Shown here piece by piece: positions 22,842 to 30,009 of a stretch of 64,000 nt of DNA (position 1 is its first letter; each line of letters begins with the position of its first letter). Below the pieces are notes generated by a model. It saw nothing but the letters and a program-made list of their open reading frames with translations, was not told the origin of the DNA and did no database searches. Made by a program: the position numbers and the translations under genes. The stretch is taken from contig JAQISU010000183.1 in NCBI GenBank assembly GCA_029339505.1, positions 171,461 through 235,460 of the forward strand. The letters are read 5' to 3'. Source of the DNA: Unio delphinus. Lineage: Eukaryota; Mollusca; Bivalvia; Unionida; Unionidae.

Positions 22842-22860
22842 ACGCTAGCGTTTTCAATTG
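22842..22860 (-). promoter_or_regulatory. Palindromic CTAG motif upstream of the membrane-protein gene
   Basis: ACGCTAGCGTTTTCAATTG lies directly before the ATG at 22828. The same motif (with CACTAGTG) occurs 11 bp before the ATG at 26664, and its core recurs at 26198-26207. It is a candidate promoter element of the virion gene block. Confidence 0.45.
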
Positions 22861-22889
22861 AAACCGTTAGTGAAATTGCTTTGCAATTT

Positions 22890-23717
22890 TCAACTTAAAT
22901 CCGCTACGAATTCCACATACCATGTTGTTGAGACCCTAACCAAATTTTTATCAGTAGATGTTATCGTGAACTTTTCAGTTGTATTCTTGTCGATGATCGT
23001 TGAAATCGTATTATTGACCCCAGATGAACTGGACGATGAAATATTAAATTGAGTCAATGGTGTCACTAGTGTTAATCGATAAATACCCTTGACGGTTGCA
23101 GTGATATCTAATTTGTTGTTTGTAGGTGTCCACGCAAATGATCCGTGTTGGATCGTGTATACTACGTTATTGGTTTTCTCATGAGGGATTTTTGTTTTTT
23201 CAATAATTGTTATCATCCTCGAAAAATCATTTTTGTTGGCCTCGGTGAAGATTTTCGTCTCATCGATGGATTTTTTAATATCAGGGAGTTTTATTTCAAT
23301 TTTATCGAATGTAGTTCCAATAAATTTATCAATGATATTTCTACGAAATGAGGTAAACTCTTTTATGTGTTCTTCGGTTTTAGATTGAAGTGTTGCTAGT
23401 TCCAACGCAGAATCGTTGAGAGTTTTAAATCGATCTGTAATCGTCGAAAAAGTACACCTGGTTTGAGTTTACCCTGATCCGAAAATAACGCGATAGTATC
23501 CTCGATTGCGTGTCGTTGTTTAACTAAAATATCATCCAACGATACATTACTGGTTTTCAATTTACCCTGTTTGTCTTGAAATACAACTATTTCATTCGGG
23601 TCAACACTTGTTAAATTTAACGTCTCAGCGATTTCATCTTTAATTTTTTTTTTTTATATCACCGGTTGCAGTGTCATCGGGTTTGGGTTTCAAAGATCTC
23701 CCCCAAATATCAATCAT
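22890..23717 (-). pseudogene. Coiled-coil plus beta-rich virion protein, interrupted by two frameshifts
   Basis: The gene appears to begin at the ATG at 23717, seven bases after the protease stop, and to end at 22890, about 276 codons. Reading it needs two frame changes, one at a 12-A run (23644-23655 on the plus strand as T) and one near 23445-23452. The intact C-terminal 171 codons show a heptad-like helix followed by a Ser/Thr-rich beta region (YRLTLVTPL, then TEKFTITST and WYVEFVADL). That layout suggests a trimeric fibre or spike-like attachment protein. The function is inferred from architecture only. Homopolymer errors in the assembly could also explain the breaks. Confidence 0.55.
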
Positions 23718-23723
23718 GATATT

Positions 23724-24206
23724 TTATACATCTCTCTCTAAAAAGCGATTACTAGTGTATCCATTTACGACAATGTGTGGTGGTTTTCTAGATGCTGAAA
23801 TAGCATCAAGGACACTTAATACTTCGCTGCCGCATATTGGTGGGTCATTGATTTGTTGTGTTGGTAGCGTAGAATACCAAGTCTTCATTGGAAAATTTTT
23901 TATATAACGCATAAACTCTTTTGGCGGGGCTAATCCATATGAATCAAAATAGACAATCCCACGTGGATCAATAGCGTATGCAACCCAGTGAGTACCAGGT
24001 CCGGTGCTGTTATCGAGATTAATAATACCTGTTTCAGTGTTGTTTGGTTGATGTGGTAATTGATCCTTCATAAAGACAACTCTGAAATTTTTAATCGCTA
24101 GTTTTTTAGCAGCATCCATTAAATCAAAATTGGACATGGGAACCATCGAAGATTTCTCAATTAATAAACCGTTCCTGGTAGTCTTAGACCCCTTCCGCTG
24201 TACCAT
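23724..24206 (-). CDS. Adenain-like cysteine protease of the Polinton
   Basis: This 160-aa frame contains the C5/Ulp1-fold catalytic set in order: His73 (GTHWVAYA), Asp88 (YFDSYGL), Gln117/118 (LPTQQIND) and Cys125 (ICGSEVL). In adenoviruses and Polintons this enzyme cleaves core and capsid proteins during virion maturation. Candidate cleavage sites of the (M/I/L)xGG-x or (M/I/L)xGx-G type appear in neighbouring proteins (MTGG-A at 24273-24668 and IAGS-G at 26224-26664). The first 20 or so residues derive from a 44-bp tandem repeat. The Met in the MSNFDLMDAAKKL segment (residue 24) is probably the ancestral start. The gene sits between the core-protein gene and the spike-like gene. Confidence 0.9.
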   Translation of the reverse strand: MVQRKGSKTTRNGLLIEKSSMVPMSNFDLMDAAKKLAIKNFRVVFMKDQLPHQPNNTETGIINLDNSTGPGTHWVAYAIDPRGIVYFDSYGLAPPKEFMRYIKNFPMKTWYSTLPTQQINDPPICGSEVLSVLDAISASRKPPHIVVNGYTSNRFLERDV

Positions 24207-24286
24207 GAATACGGGTTCCTGGTAGTCTCAGACCCTTTCCGCTGTACCATGAATACGTGGTTCCTGGTAGTCTTAGACCCTTTCCC
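24171..24286 (-). repeat. 44-bp tandem repeat, 2.6 copies, across the core-protein/protease junction
   Basis: Units start at 24171, 24215 and 24260, each beginning GTTCCTGGTAGTCT on the plus strand. On the minus strand each unit holds an ATG followed by a basic peptide. The duplication sits where the upstream gene ends and the protease begins, changing both ends. Confidence 0.85.
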
Positions 24287-24668
24287 TTTTTTTATACCCC
24301 TTTCCCGTTGCTTTCTTTAGTGCCATTCCTGCTGCAGTACCAACGGCTCCTAACGCTGCCGCTTTAGCCACCGCTGGGGCTGCTGCTGCAATCAATGCTG
24401 GTATTGCAGCTAACAATGGAAATATACCGCCTGTTTTCATCATATTTTTTATAGCAGCCGCAGAAAGAGTAATCTGAACACCTTTTTTGGCTGCAAGTGC
24501 ATCATTGAAATGTTTTATTTGACGAGTTGTCAGCGATAATTTATTTGCACCACCAGTCATTTGATTAGGTTTCAACGTGATTGTGGTTCCACATTTTTTA
24601 GCCGATTCTGATTGCAATTTTTTTAATTGACCAGGAGTTAACGCAACACTAATAACACTATATGACAT
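24273..24668 (-). CDS. Polinton core-like protein, Ala-rich hydrophobic segment
   Basis: This 131-aa protein has a Lys-rich, helical N-terminal half, then a hydrophobic, alanine-rich segment (about residues 83-114, IFPLLAAIPALIAAAAPAVA) and a basic tail. An adenain-type site, MTGG-A, lies at about residues 38-42. The combination of a protease site, a membrane-active stretch and a basic tail recalls adenovirus pVI/pX-type internal proteins; this is an analogy, not a recognised homology. The C-terminus may be abnormal. A run of seven A's precedes the stop, and a one-base shift there would continue into the repeated segment that also heads the protease gene. No obvious promoter lies between it and the capsid gene 56 bp upstream. 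Confidence 0.65.
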   Translation of the reverse strand: MSYSVISVALTPGQLKKLQSESAKKCGTTITLKPNQMTGGANKLSLTTRQIKHFNDALAAKKGVQITLSAAAIKNMMKTGGIFPLLAAIPALIAAAAPAVAKAAALGAVGTAAGMALKKATGKGYKKRERV

Positions 24669-24724
24669 TATACATAATAGATTGATTCTAAATCGTTTAC
24701 AATTTCAATGAAAAATCGAGAAAA

Positions 24725-26113
24725 TCAAAGATTTTCCACTGGTGCATCAATGATTCTCATTCTTCCTCCAACACCTTCAAGTAGCATTGATTTATCACTG
24801 AGAATGACAGCAACCGCTCTATAATTAGCAATACCACCAGGACGGGTTACACGGGCTCTGAAGTGTATATCAACGACAGATTGTCTCATCAAATCAAGAT
24901 GTTCCAATGAAAAGTAATAAATCGGATAGAGGCTTTTGAAATCCAATTGTGATATTTGCAAACCAGTATCCACATTTAGATCACGTGCCATAAATGACAA
25001 CAGGTTATGATAGACACGTGCAATATGATTTTGACCGTAATCAAGTTGTACATCTTCAGATGGTTCCTGTTGTCCGTTTATTCTCAGTGAGACCTCTCTA
25101 ACACCTAACTGATCAAATATCATATGACTTCGTTGTTGATTACCAACTCGTGCATTATTCTGTAACGCCACAAATATATGACGTGGAGCTGAAACACCTT
25201 GTTTTGATGCCAGATGCCAAGTAAATATATCATCAACATTATCTAGTTTAATATCAGTGGTCACTGATAACCAACTCAATAACGGTTTTCCTCCTTGGTC
25301 CATAAATGATAACAATTTTTCTTCTGCTGTGATTGATGGAGTTAACACTGGCATCCACAATGCTAGTTTTGATAAAATGACTTTACCATCAGCAACACCA
25401 GCATCATGCCATATTGCATCATTATCAGTACCCTTTCGTACAAGCGCTACTGTGTGCTTCGCTCCATAAATAACTTTTCGGACGTTTCTACAGAATCCAA
25501 AAATATGATGCAGTGGAATTGCACATGAAAATTGTCGACGCTGTCCTTGCAACGTTGCTACGCGTGTTGCAAACCCTAGGTTGTAGTTAGTAATATTATT
25601 TATGACATCAAAATCACCAGCTGGTCTTGTATATCCGGCTGGTGATGGATTAACTGAAGAAGCATGTGTTGCCTTGACTCTAGAATACTGGTTGTGTTCA
25701 GGGTGATCAGTAATATCCTTAGAAAACATCATAGATGGACCCGCTGATCTTGTATAATCATCAGAATATCTCGCTAACCCTATGATTGTTGTGGCCACAT
25801 CAACATCACGATCAATGGATTCAATTTCTTTTCCATCAATGAGATATTTAGCGCTTTCAAATAACGCCATAATACCGTTATTAACAAAACCGACTTTGAT
25901 AGTTGGGTTATTGTCATATGGAGGATCATTATGAGCAGCATCATTTGTTACAAGTTCTCCTTCTACTTCAATAAATGCTTCACACGGCAAAAAGTATTTA
26001 CTGGTATCATGAACTTGAAGTTCAATTCGCGATTGGAGATCGGGTTGTATTGCATGATAAGAATAAAATTGAAAATCGCGTACAGAATCATTCTTGCCAA
26101 CTGGGGCATCCAT
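24725..26113 (-). CDS. Polinton major capsid protein candidate (double jelly-roll)
   Basis: This 462-aa protein is a good match to the double-jelly-roll-like capsid proteins of Polinton/adintovirus-type elements. Its N-terminal region has the beta-strand pattern around FLPCEAFIEVEGELV. The hallmark stretch follows: FVNNGIMALFESAKYLIDGK with IESIDRDVDVATTI, then LARYSDDYTRSAG. The C-terminal half has the second roll, with IPLHHIFGFCRNV and a final VDIHFRARVTRP strand. Length and position between the core-like genes and the basic-protein gene fit a major capsid protein. The frame is intact from ATG to stop, with no lesions. It would form the icosahedral shell. Confidence 0.75.
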   Translation of the reverse strand: MDAPVGKNDSVRDFQFYSYHAIQPDLQSRIELQVHDTSKYFLPCEAFIEVEGELVTNDAAHNDPPYDNNPTIKVGFVNNGIMALFESAKYLIDGKEIESIDRDVDVATTIIGLARYSDDYTRSAGPSMMFSKDITDHPEHNQYSRVKATHASSVNPSPAGYTRPAGDFDVINNITNYNLGFATRVATLQGQRRQFSCAIPLHHIFGFCRNVRKVIYGAKHTVALVRKGTDNDAIWHDAGVADGKVILSKLALWMPVLTPSITAEEKLLSFMDQGGKPLLSWLSVTTDIKLDNVDDIFTWHLASKQGVSAPRHIFVALQNNARVGNQQRSHMIFDQLGVREVSLRINGQQEPSEDVQLDYGQNHIARVYHNLLSFMARDLNVDTGLQISQLDFKSLYPIYYFSLEHLDLMRQSVVDIHFRARVTRPGGIANYRAVAVILSDKSMLLEGVGGRMRIIDAPVENL

Positions 26114-26197
26114 ATCAAACGCTGGATCAGGTGACCTTTTGAATATTTTATTCTATTTATCAGAGTCTAAATCGGATTTTCCATTTCATCGTGAAAA

Positions 26198-26207
26198 ACG
26201 CTAGCGT
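26198..26207 (-). promoter_or_regulatory. CTAG palindrome upstream of the capsid gene
   Basis: ACGCTAGCGT lies 85 bp before the capsid ATG and close to the stop of the preceding gene. It is the same core as at 22842 and 26675. Confidence 0.35.
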
Positions 26208-26223
26208 GAAAATCCGTAGGATT

Positions 26224-26664
26224 TCATCGACGTGGTTTTTTAAAGCCACTTCCCGCTATCATGTTTGCTATCATGTTATTTTGGTCACTTGGAGTCACCA
26301 ATGATGCTAGTTTTTCATCTACTGCGTTATTTATTATTTTACTAACACTTGCAGGCATTTCTGCTGTAGATGGCAATGGTACCGGTTTCTTTTTTCGTCT
26401 CACTAATGATGTTATTTTATTCTTCGCGGCTGAAAACACTTTTCCGGTAAAATCTCCAACAGCACCAATACCCTTATCACGAATAACATCAATGGCTTTC
26501 ATTGGTAATTGTTTAGCTAACGGCATCACTTTTGGAGCCATTCTTGCAAATAACCCAGCAATGGTATTACCTAAACCATCTCCGTAGTATGCTCTATAAA
26601 CAGGCAATCGTGAATTAACTACATAGACGAGGGTTGGTTTATCATGATTGTAGTGTATGATCAT
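26224..26664 (-). CDS. Polinton small basic virion protein
   Basis: This 146-aa protein has a short N-terminal part ending RAYYGDGLGNTIAGLFARM, then an amphipathic and hydrophobic helix (KVMPLAKQLPMKAIDVI). A basic cluster follows (VRRKKKP), and the tail MIANMIAGSGFKKPRR carries an adenain-type site (IAGS-G). I do not know a named family. The features point to a small internal virion protein processed by the element's own protease, comparable in style to adenovirus pVI. A CTAG palindrome lies 11 bp upstream of its ATG. Confidence 0.6.
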   Translation of the reverse strand: MIIHYNHDKPTLVYVVNSRLPVYRAYYGDGLGNTIAGLFARMAPKVMPLAKQLPMKAIDVIRDKGIGAVGDFTGKVFSAAKNKITSLVRRKKKPVPLPSTAEMPASVSKIINNAVDEKLASLVTPSDQNNMIANMIAGSGFKKPRR

Positions 26665-26674
26665 TATTATAAAA

Positions 26675-26693
26675 ACACTAGTGTTTTCAATTG
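26675..26693 (-). promoter_or_regulatory. CTAG palindrome upstream of the small basic protein gene
   Basis: ACACTAGTGTTTTCAATTG matches the motif at 22842-22860 except for two compensating changes that preserve the palindrome. Confidence 0.45.
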
Positions 26694-26720
26694 TTATTTA
26701 TCTAATCAGTGATTTTTCAA

Positions 26721-27086
26721 TTAATCACTGTGATACCCATTTGCTAACTCGTCAATGAAATCTCGATATGTTTTGATATCCATGATACCACCTTGAAATA
26801 ACCGTCTACAGATATCAGCTGCTTCATTAATTATTTCAGGAGAGTTATTTTCAGCTCGTTTTCCTCCGATGAGAACTTCTAATCGTGATATATCACTGAG
26901 AATGTTACCAGGACAAGTAACGCTAGTGTTTTCAACTATGCCGCTGCCTAAATACCCATCTCCAGTTGACTCCTCTTTACCAAAAAATCCAGTTGGATAC
27001 TCTACTTTACTCAGTACTTTGTCTTTAAAACTCTCAAAATTATTGCGGATACTTTCTGTGAGTCTAAATCTACCACGGTTTGCCAA
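26721..27086 (-). CDS. Polinton small virion-like protein, start unclear
   Basis: The 121-codon open stretch contains YPTGFFGKEE and GDGYLGSG and ends with a helical, acidic part (SPEIINEAADICRRLFQGG). The Gly-rich sites resemble adenain targets. No ATG is present at its beginning: the frame at 27084-27086 is TTG. It stays open, without an ATG, back to a TAA at about 27255. The true start may lie upstream across a frameshift, or a non-ATG start is used. No family is recognised. An internal copy of the CTAG motif lies at 26920-26935, inside the coding region. Confidence 0.5.
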   Translation of the reverse strand: MANRGRFRLTESIRNNFESFKDKVLSKVEYPTGFFGKEESTGDGYLGSGIVENTSVTCPGNILSDISRLEVLIGGKRAENNSPEIINEAADICRRLFQGGIMDIKTYRDFIDELANGYHSD

Positions 27087-27254
27087 GTATACTTTTTTTA
27101 TCCAATCCTCGTCGTTTTTTATATACTCTTTATACCCTTTGTTTACAGCTATTTCTCTTTTATCGAGTGAAAAATTCCGCGCGGTAAAGTTAATTAAATC
27201 ATTGTCATCTTTAAAATTTTCAATTATGCTGTATGCATAGTATGTAAATATACT

Positions 27255-27723
27255 TTACGGTGAATACATTTTTTCTATAGTAACGTCTTCTTCCTCTTCT
27301 TCTTGTTTTCTTGCAGTAGCACCTAGTTCTTCTAATACTCGCTCTTTTTTTTTGTTGTTGCCGTGAAGTAGCTACTATATCTACTGGAAGTGTTTCTAAA
27401 GACTTTTTTGTTTGTTTAGTTCTTTTTGCTATTTTTTCTAACACAGGGAGAAAAGTCTCTTCTTGTTTTTTTCCTTGTTCAGAGATTGTTGACACTATCT
27501 GTTTCGTTGTTGTAGTTATTGGTTTAAACAACTCTTCAGATCCCTCAGCAAAATCAGTCTAAAGACTCTGTCGTTGTTGCAGTTTATTTCTTACAGAGTC
27601 ACGAATTGGTACAAATCTCTTAATTGCATCTAATCGTTCACGAGCCAATCGGGTCGTTAATGCTTCATTGACCATTATTTGAAATCGCAAACCATTTTTC
27701 AATTGCAAAACAATTTTCCCCAT
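27255..27723 (-). pseudogene. Polinton charged helical protein, broken by a stop and a frameshift
   Basis: The frame opens at the ATG at 27723 (MGKIVLQLKNGLRF). After 54 codons it meets a TAG (27559-27561), then continues in the same frame through a Thr/Lys-rich helical part. At a nine-A run (27345-27353) the Glu-rich acidic ending that looks natural is in the +1 frame and stops at 27255. The uninterrupted frame instead gives an Arg-rich tail running to 27220. The position, first in the leftward virion block, and the composition suggest a small virion or scaffold protein; the function is unknown. The stop and the homopolymer shift suggest decay or sequencing error. Confidence 0.5.
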
Positions 27724-28719
27724 CGATGATTCCACCCTAACGGTCCAATATTTTATTGCTGTGAAATATTTTTATTTTTATTGCTGTGAAATATTTTTAT
27801 TTTTATTGCTGTGAAATATTTTTATTTTTTATTCACTGATTTCACTGATTTTTTGACAGTTTGGGTGGTTTTTCACTGATTTTTTGACAGTTTTGGTGGT
27901 TATTCTCAAAGAAATTTTACGGTCAAGTAGTCGATTTTGCATGGGATTTTCCGTAGAGAAAAGCTGTTAGGATTGATTTTCATCGATTTTGAGCCAATTT
28001 TTGATGATTTTCAGTCATTTTTGATGATTTTTAGTCATTTTTTGATGATTTTTATCAAAAAAACACGTAGGGTCAAGTAGTCGATTTTGCATGGGATTTT
28101 CCGTAAAGAAAAGCTGTTAGGATTGATTTTGATGGTTTTTCAGTTGAGTGGTCGATTTTCCGTAAAGACATGATTGTTGCAACAGAATCTAGTGCCATTG
28201 AAATATTTTTACTACTGAAATAATTTTATTTGTAGTGCCATTGAAATATTTTTACTACTGAAATAATTTTATTTGTAGTGCCTCTGAAATATTTTTACTT
28301 TTTTGCCTGTTTATCACTGATTTCACTGATTTTGTGTTATTTTTGTACCATTTTGTGTCATTTTGATGGTTTTTTCAGTTGAGATTTTACAGTCAAATGG
28401 TCGATTTTGCATGTGATTTTCCGTAAAGAAAAGCTGTTAGGATTGATTTTCATCGATTTTGAGCCAATTTTTGATGATTTTTGCCTGTTTTCAGCGACTT
28501 TTGGTCATTTTTCATCGATTTTTATCAAAAAAACACGTAGGGTCAAGTAGTCGATTTTGCATGGGATTTTCCGTAGAGAAAAGCTGTTAGAATTTTATTC
28601 AGTGTGAAATAGTTTTTATTCACTGATTTTGGTAATTTCAATCAAAAAGTGCTAAAAAAAATATGAAAATCCCATTGAGATTTTACGGTCACAATCAAAA
28701 AATGATAAGGGTCGGGCAA
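27724..28719. repeat. Non-coding repeat array inside the Polinton
   Basis: Four copies of a 50-bp segment start at 27921, 28071, 28391 and 28551. Each is built on AAGTAGTCGATTTTGCATGG or a close variant and then TTTTCCGTAGAGAAAAGC. Between them are smaller tandem sets: TTATTGCTGTGAAATATTTT x3 near 27753-27830 and TGCCATTGAAATATTTTTAC x2-3 near 28190-28300. There are also repeated TTGATGATTTT phrases. The array separates the virion block from the replication block. No reading frame is visible. It could be a replication origin, an enhancer/promoter region or a non-coding RNA. Confidence 0.8.
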
Positions 28720-29118
28720 TCAATTTTCTTGAATTAGTGCTCGTAGGTTTCTAATTTTAGAGTTGACTTCTTTTTTCAATTCGTATTCGTTACCTAATTC
28801 TTTTCGTATCCCCTCTACGATAGTATACAACGGAACGAACACACTGATGTCACTGGAAAATGAAAGAGAGTCTCTAATAGAATTCTGAATTCTTTTGATG
28901 AGTGCATATTTCTTTGGTAGCATATATTTATTGTTGCTAACTCCGTATTCTATATCCTGAAAATCAGACACAATTTGATCAGGATTTAATCCATCTGATA
29001 GTTTGATATCCTGATTTTTCAATTTTGCTATTTCAACTATGATGCTATTCATGTTTTCAGAATTCATTATTCTATAACATGACATATCTCTAATTGAAAA
29101 ATATGACGCATTAGACAT
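28720..29118 (-). CDS. Unknown Polinton protein, translationally linked to the HNH gene
   Basis: An ATG at 29118 overlaps the TAA of the HNH gene (ATGTCTAA). It opens a 132-codon frame that begins MSNASYFSIRDM and ends RNLRALIQEN. The frame could extend upstream to 29229 inside the HNH gene, but the overlap start is the natural one. The protein is predicted to be helical, with alternating charged residues, and has no Cys/His clusters, membrane segments or motif I recognise. Its coupling to the HNH gene suggests co-expression or a broken C-terminal extension of it. Confidence 0.5.
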   Translation of the reverse strand: MSNASYFSIRDMSCYRIMNSENMNSIIVEIAKLKNQDIKLSDGLNPDQIVSDFQDIEYGVSNNKYMLPKKYALIKRIQNSIRDSLSFSSDISVFVPLYTIVEGIRKELGNEYELKKEVNSKIRNLRALIQEN

Positions 29119-29602
29119 AACTAAATTGAACTTTTTGCCCGCTCTTTTTTGAAATAGCCGATCGATAAATCCCCTCTGCAACGAATCGTACTGAGGCTCT
29201 ACAAATATCGAAAAATTTACCGGCCTCATATAATGATTGAAATATTTTCTCTTCGTTAGTTATTGTATTCAAAGATTTTACGGGTCTCGCTTTATTTGAA
29301 CAAGTGCCAGTCTTCCCCCTTTTCAAATTCTCACTTTGTGTGATAGCTTGCAGATTTGATAAAGAATTGTTTTTCGGATTAGAATCCTTGTGATCGATAA
29401 CAAAATCATCCTCGATCAATCCATAAAAGCATTCAAATACTATTCTGTAATTGAGATAAGTTTTCTTTCCAACAGTAAACCTGAAATACCCATGAATACT
29501 CACAACACCAACTGGTTTCTTTAGTCTACGGTTTCTGACAGTACCATCACTGGATGCTTCATAATTTGTAATCAAGGGATGCTGTCTGAATTCTTGGTTC
29601 AT
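29111..29602 (-). CDS. HNH homing-endonuclease-like protein
   Basis: The ATG at 29602 opens a 163-codon frame. The N-terminal segment (YEASSDGTVRNRRLKK) resembles the NUMOD4 DNA-binding module. The HNH nuclease core follows: VIDHKDSNPKNNSLSNLQAI then TQSENLKRG, with the His-Asp and Asn residues in place. The C-terminal part (SLYEAGKFFDICRASVRFVA) resembles a NUMOD1-type helix-turn-helix. Genes of this kind are common in phages and large DNA viruses as free-standing homing endonucleases. Here it sits between the repeat array and a Cys-rich gene, ending in an overlap with the next ORF. It may be a selfish passenger within the Polinton or have a replication role. Confidence 0.8.
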   Translation of the reverse strand: MNQEFRQHPLITNYEASSDGTVRNRRLKKPVGVVSIHGYFRFTVGKKTYLNYRIVFECFYGLIEDDFVIDHKDSNPKNNSLSNLQAITQSENLKRGKTGTCSNKARPVKSLNTITNEEKIFQSLYEAGKFFDICRASVRFVAEGIYRSAISKKSGQKVQFSYV

Positions 29603-29616
29603 TCGTATACATAACA

Positions 29617-29985
29617 CTATTGTTTGTCTAATTCATTGTTTGGTTCAATAATGAACCTTTCGATGTAGTCTTGAGGGGTTCTTATGATTTTGTCAAGGAC
29701 GTTGTCAGCGTCAGGGTCAAAATTTCTGATTGATTGTTCATTTTTTATTCTTTTATCATAATGACGCTTCAATTCCCTGTATCGCTTACCACCGCAATTT
29801 AGATATAATCGTGATTTTCCCCTGACCCCAACCCCACATCGAATACAGGGTAACGGACCAAGGCTTCCACGACGAAAGCTTTGCATATGATACCCACAGA
29901 ACTCATTTCTGCATGATTTGTTACACGGGATTACTGATCCAATCATAAGCCATTTGCAGTGATTCATTATACATAAATCTTTCAT
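29617..29985 (-). CDS. Cys-rich zinc-binding Polinton protein
   Basis: This 122-codon frame has an alternative and likely better ATG at 29967 (MNHCKWLMIGSVIPC). At least eight Cys and one His are arranged in zinc-finger-like sets (C..C..C..C..H in the first half, CIRCGVGVRG and YLNCGGKRY after it). The C-terminal third is charged and helical. Similar small Cys-rich proteins are common in Polintons of aquatic invertebrates; I know of no assigned role. It is transcribed leftward, with its start only 24 bp from the rightward polymerase-helicase gene, implying a shared divergent promoter. Confidence 0.65.
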   Translation of the reverse strand: MKDLCIMNHCKWLMIGSVIPCNKSCRNEFCGYHMQSFRRGSLGPLPCIRCGVGVRGKSRLYLNCGGKRYRELKRHYDKRIKNEQSIRNFDPDADNVLDKIIRTPQDYIERFIIEPNNELDKQ

Positions 29986-30009
29986 TTAAATGCTTGTTTT
30001 AATTATAGT
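29986..30009. promoter_or_regulatory. Divergent promoter gap (24 bp)
   Basis: Only 24 AT-rich bases (TTTAAATGCTTGTTTTAATT and a few more) separate the two divergent ATGs at 29985 and 30010. Promoters must overlap the coding regions or be shared. Confidence 0.4.

Noticed and set aside
27220..27300. Arg-rich tail as an adenovirus-like core protein
   Set aside because: It is the shifted reading of a Glu-rich segment after a nine-A run. The Glu-rich frame looks like the original one.
27724..28719. CRISPR-like array (regular repeats in the Polinton centre)
   Set aside because: Repeat spacing is irregular (150, 320 and 160 bp), the spacers are themselves repetitive, and the context is a eukaryotic transposon without cas genes.
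28720..29229. Longer version of the unknown gene starting at 29229
   Set aside because: Its first 37 codons lie inside the HNH gene in another frame. The ATG at 29118, coupled to the HNH stop, is more natural.
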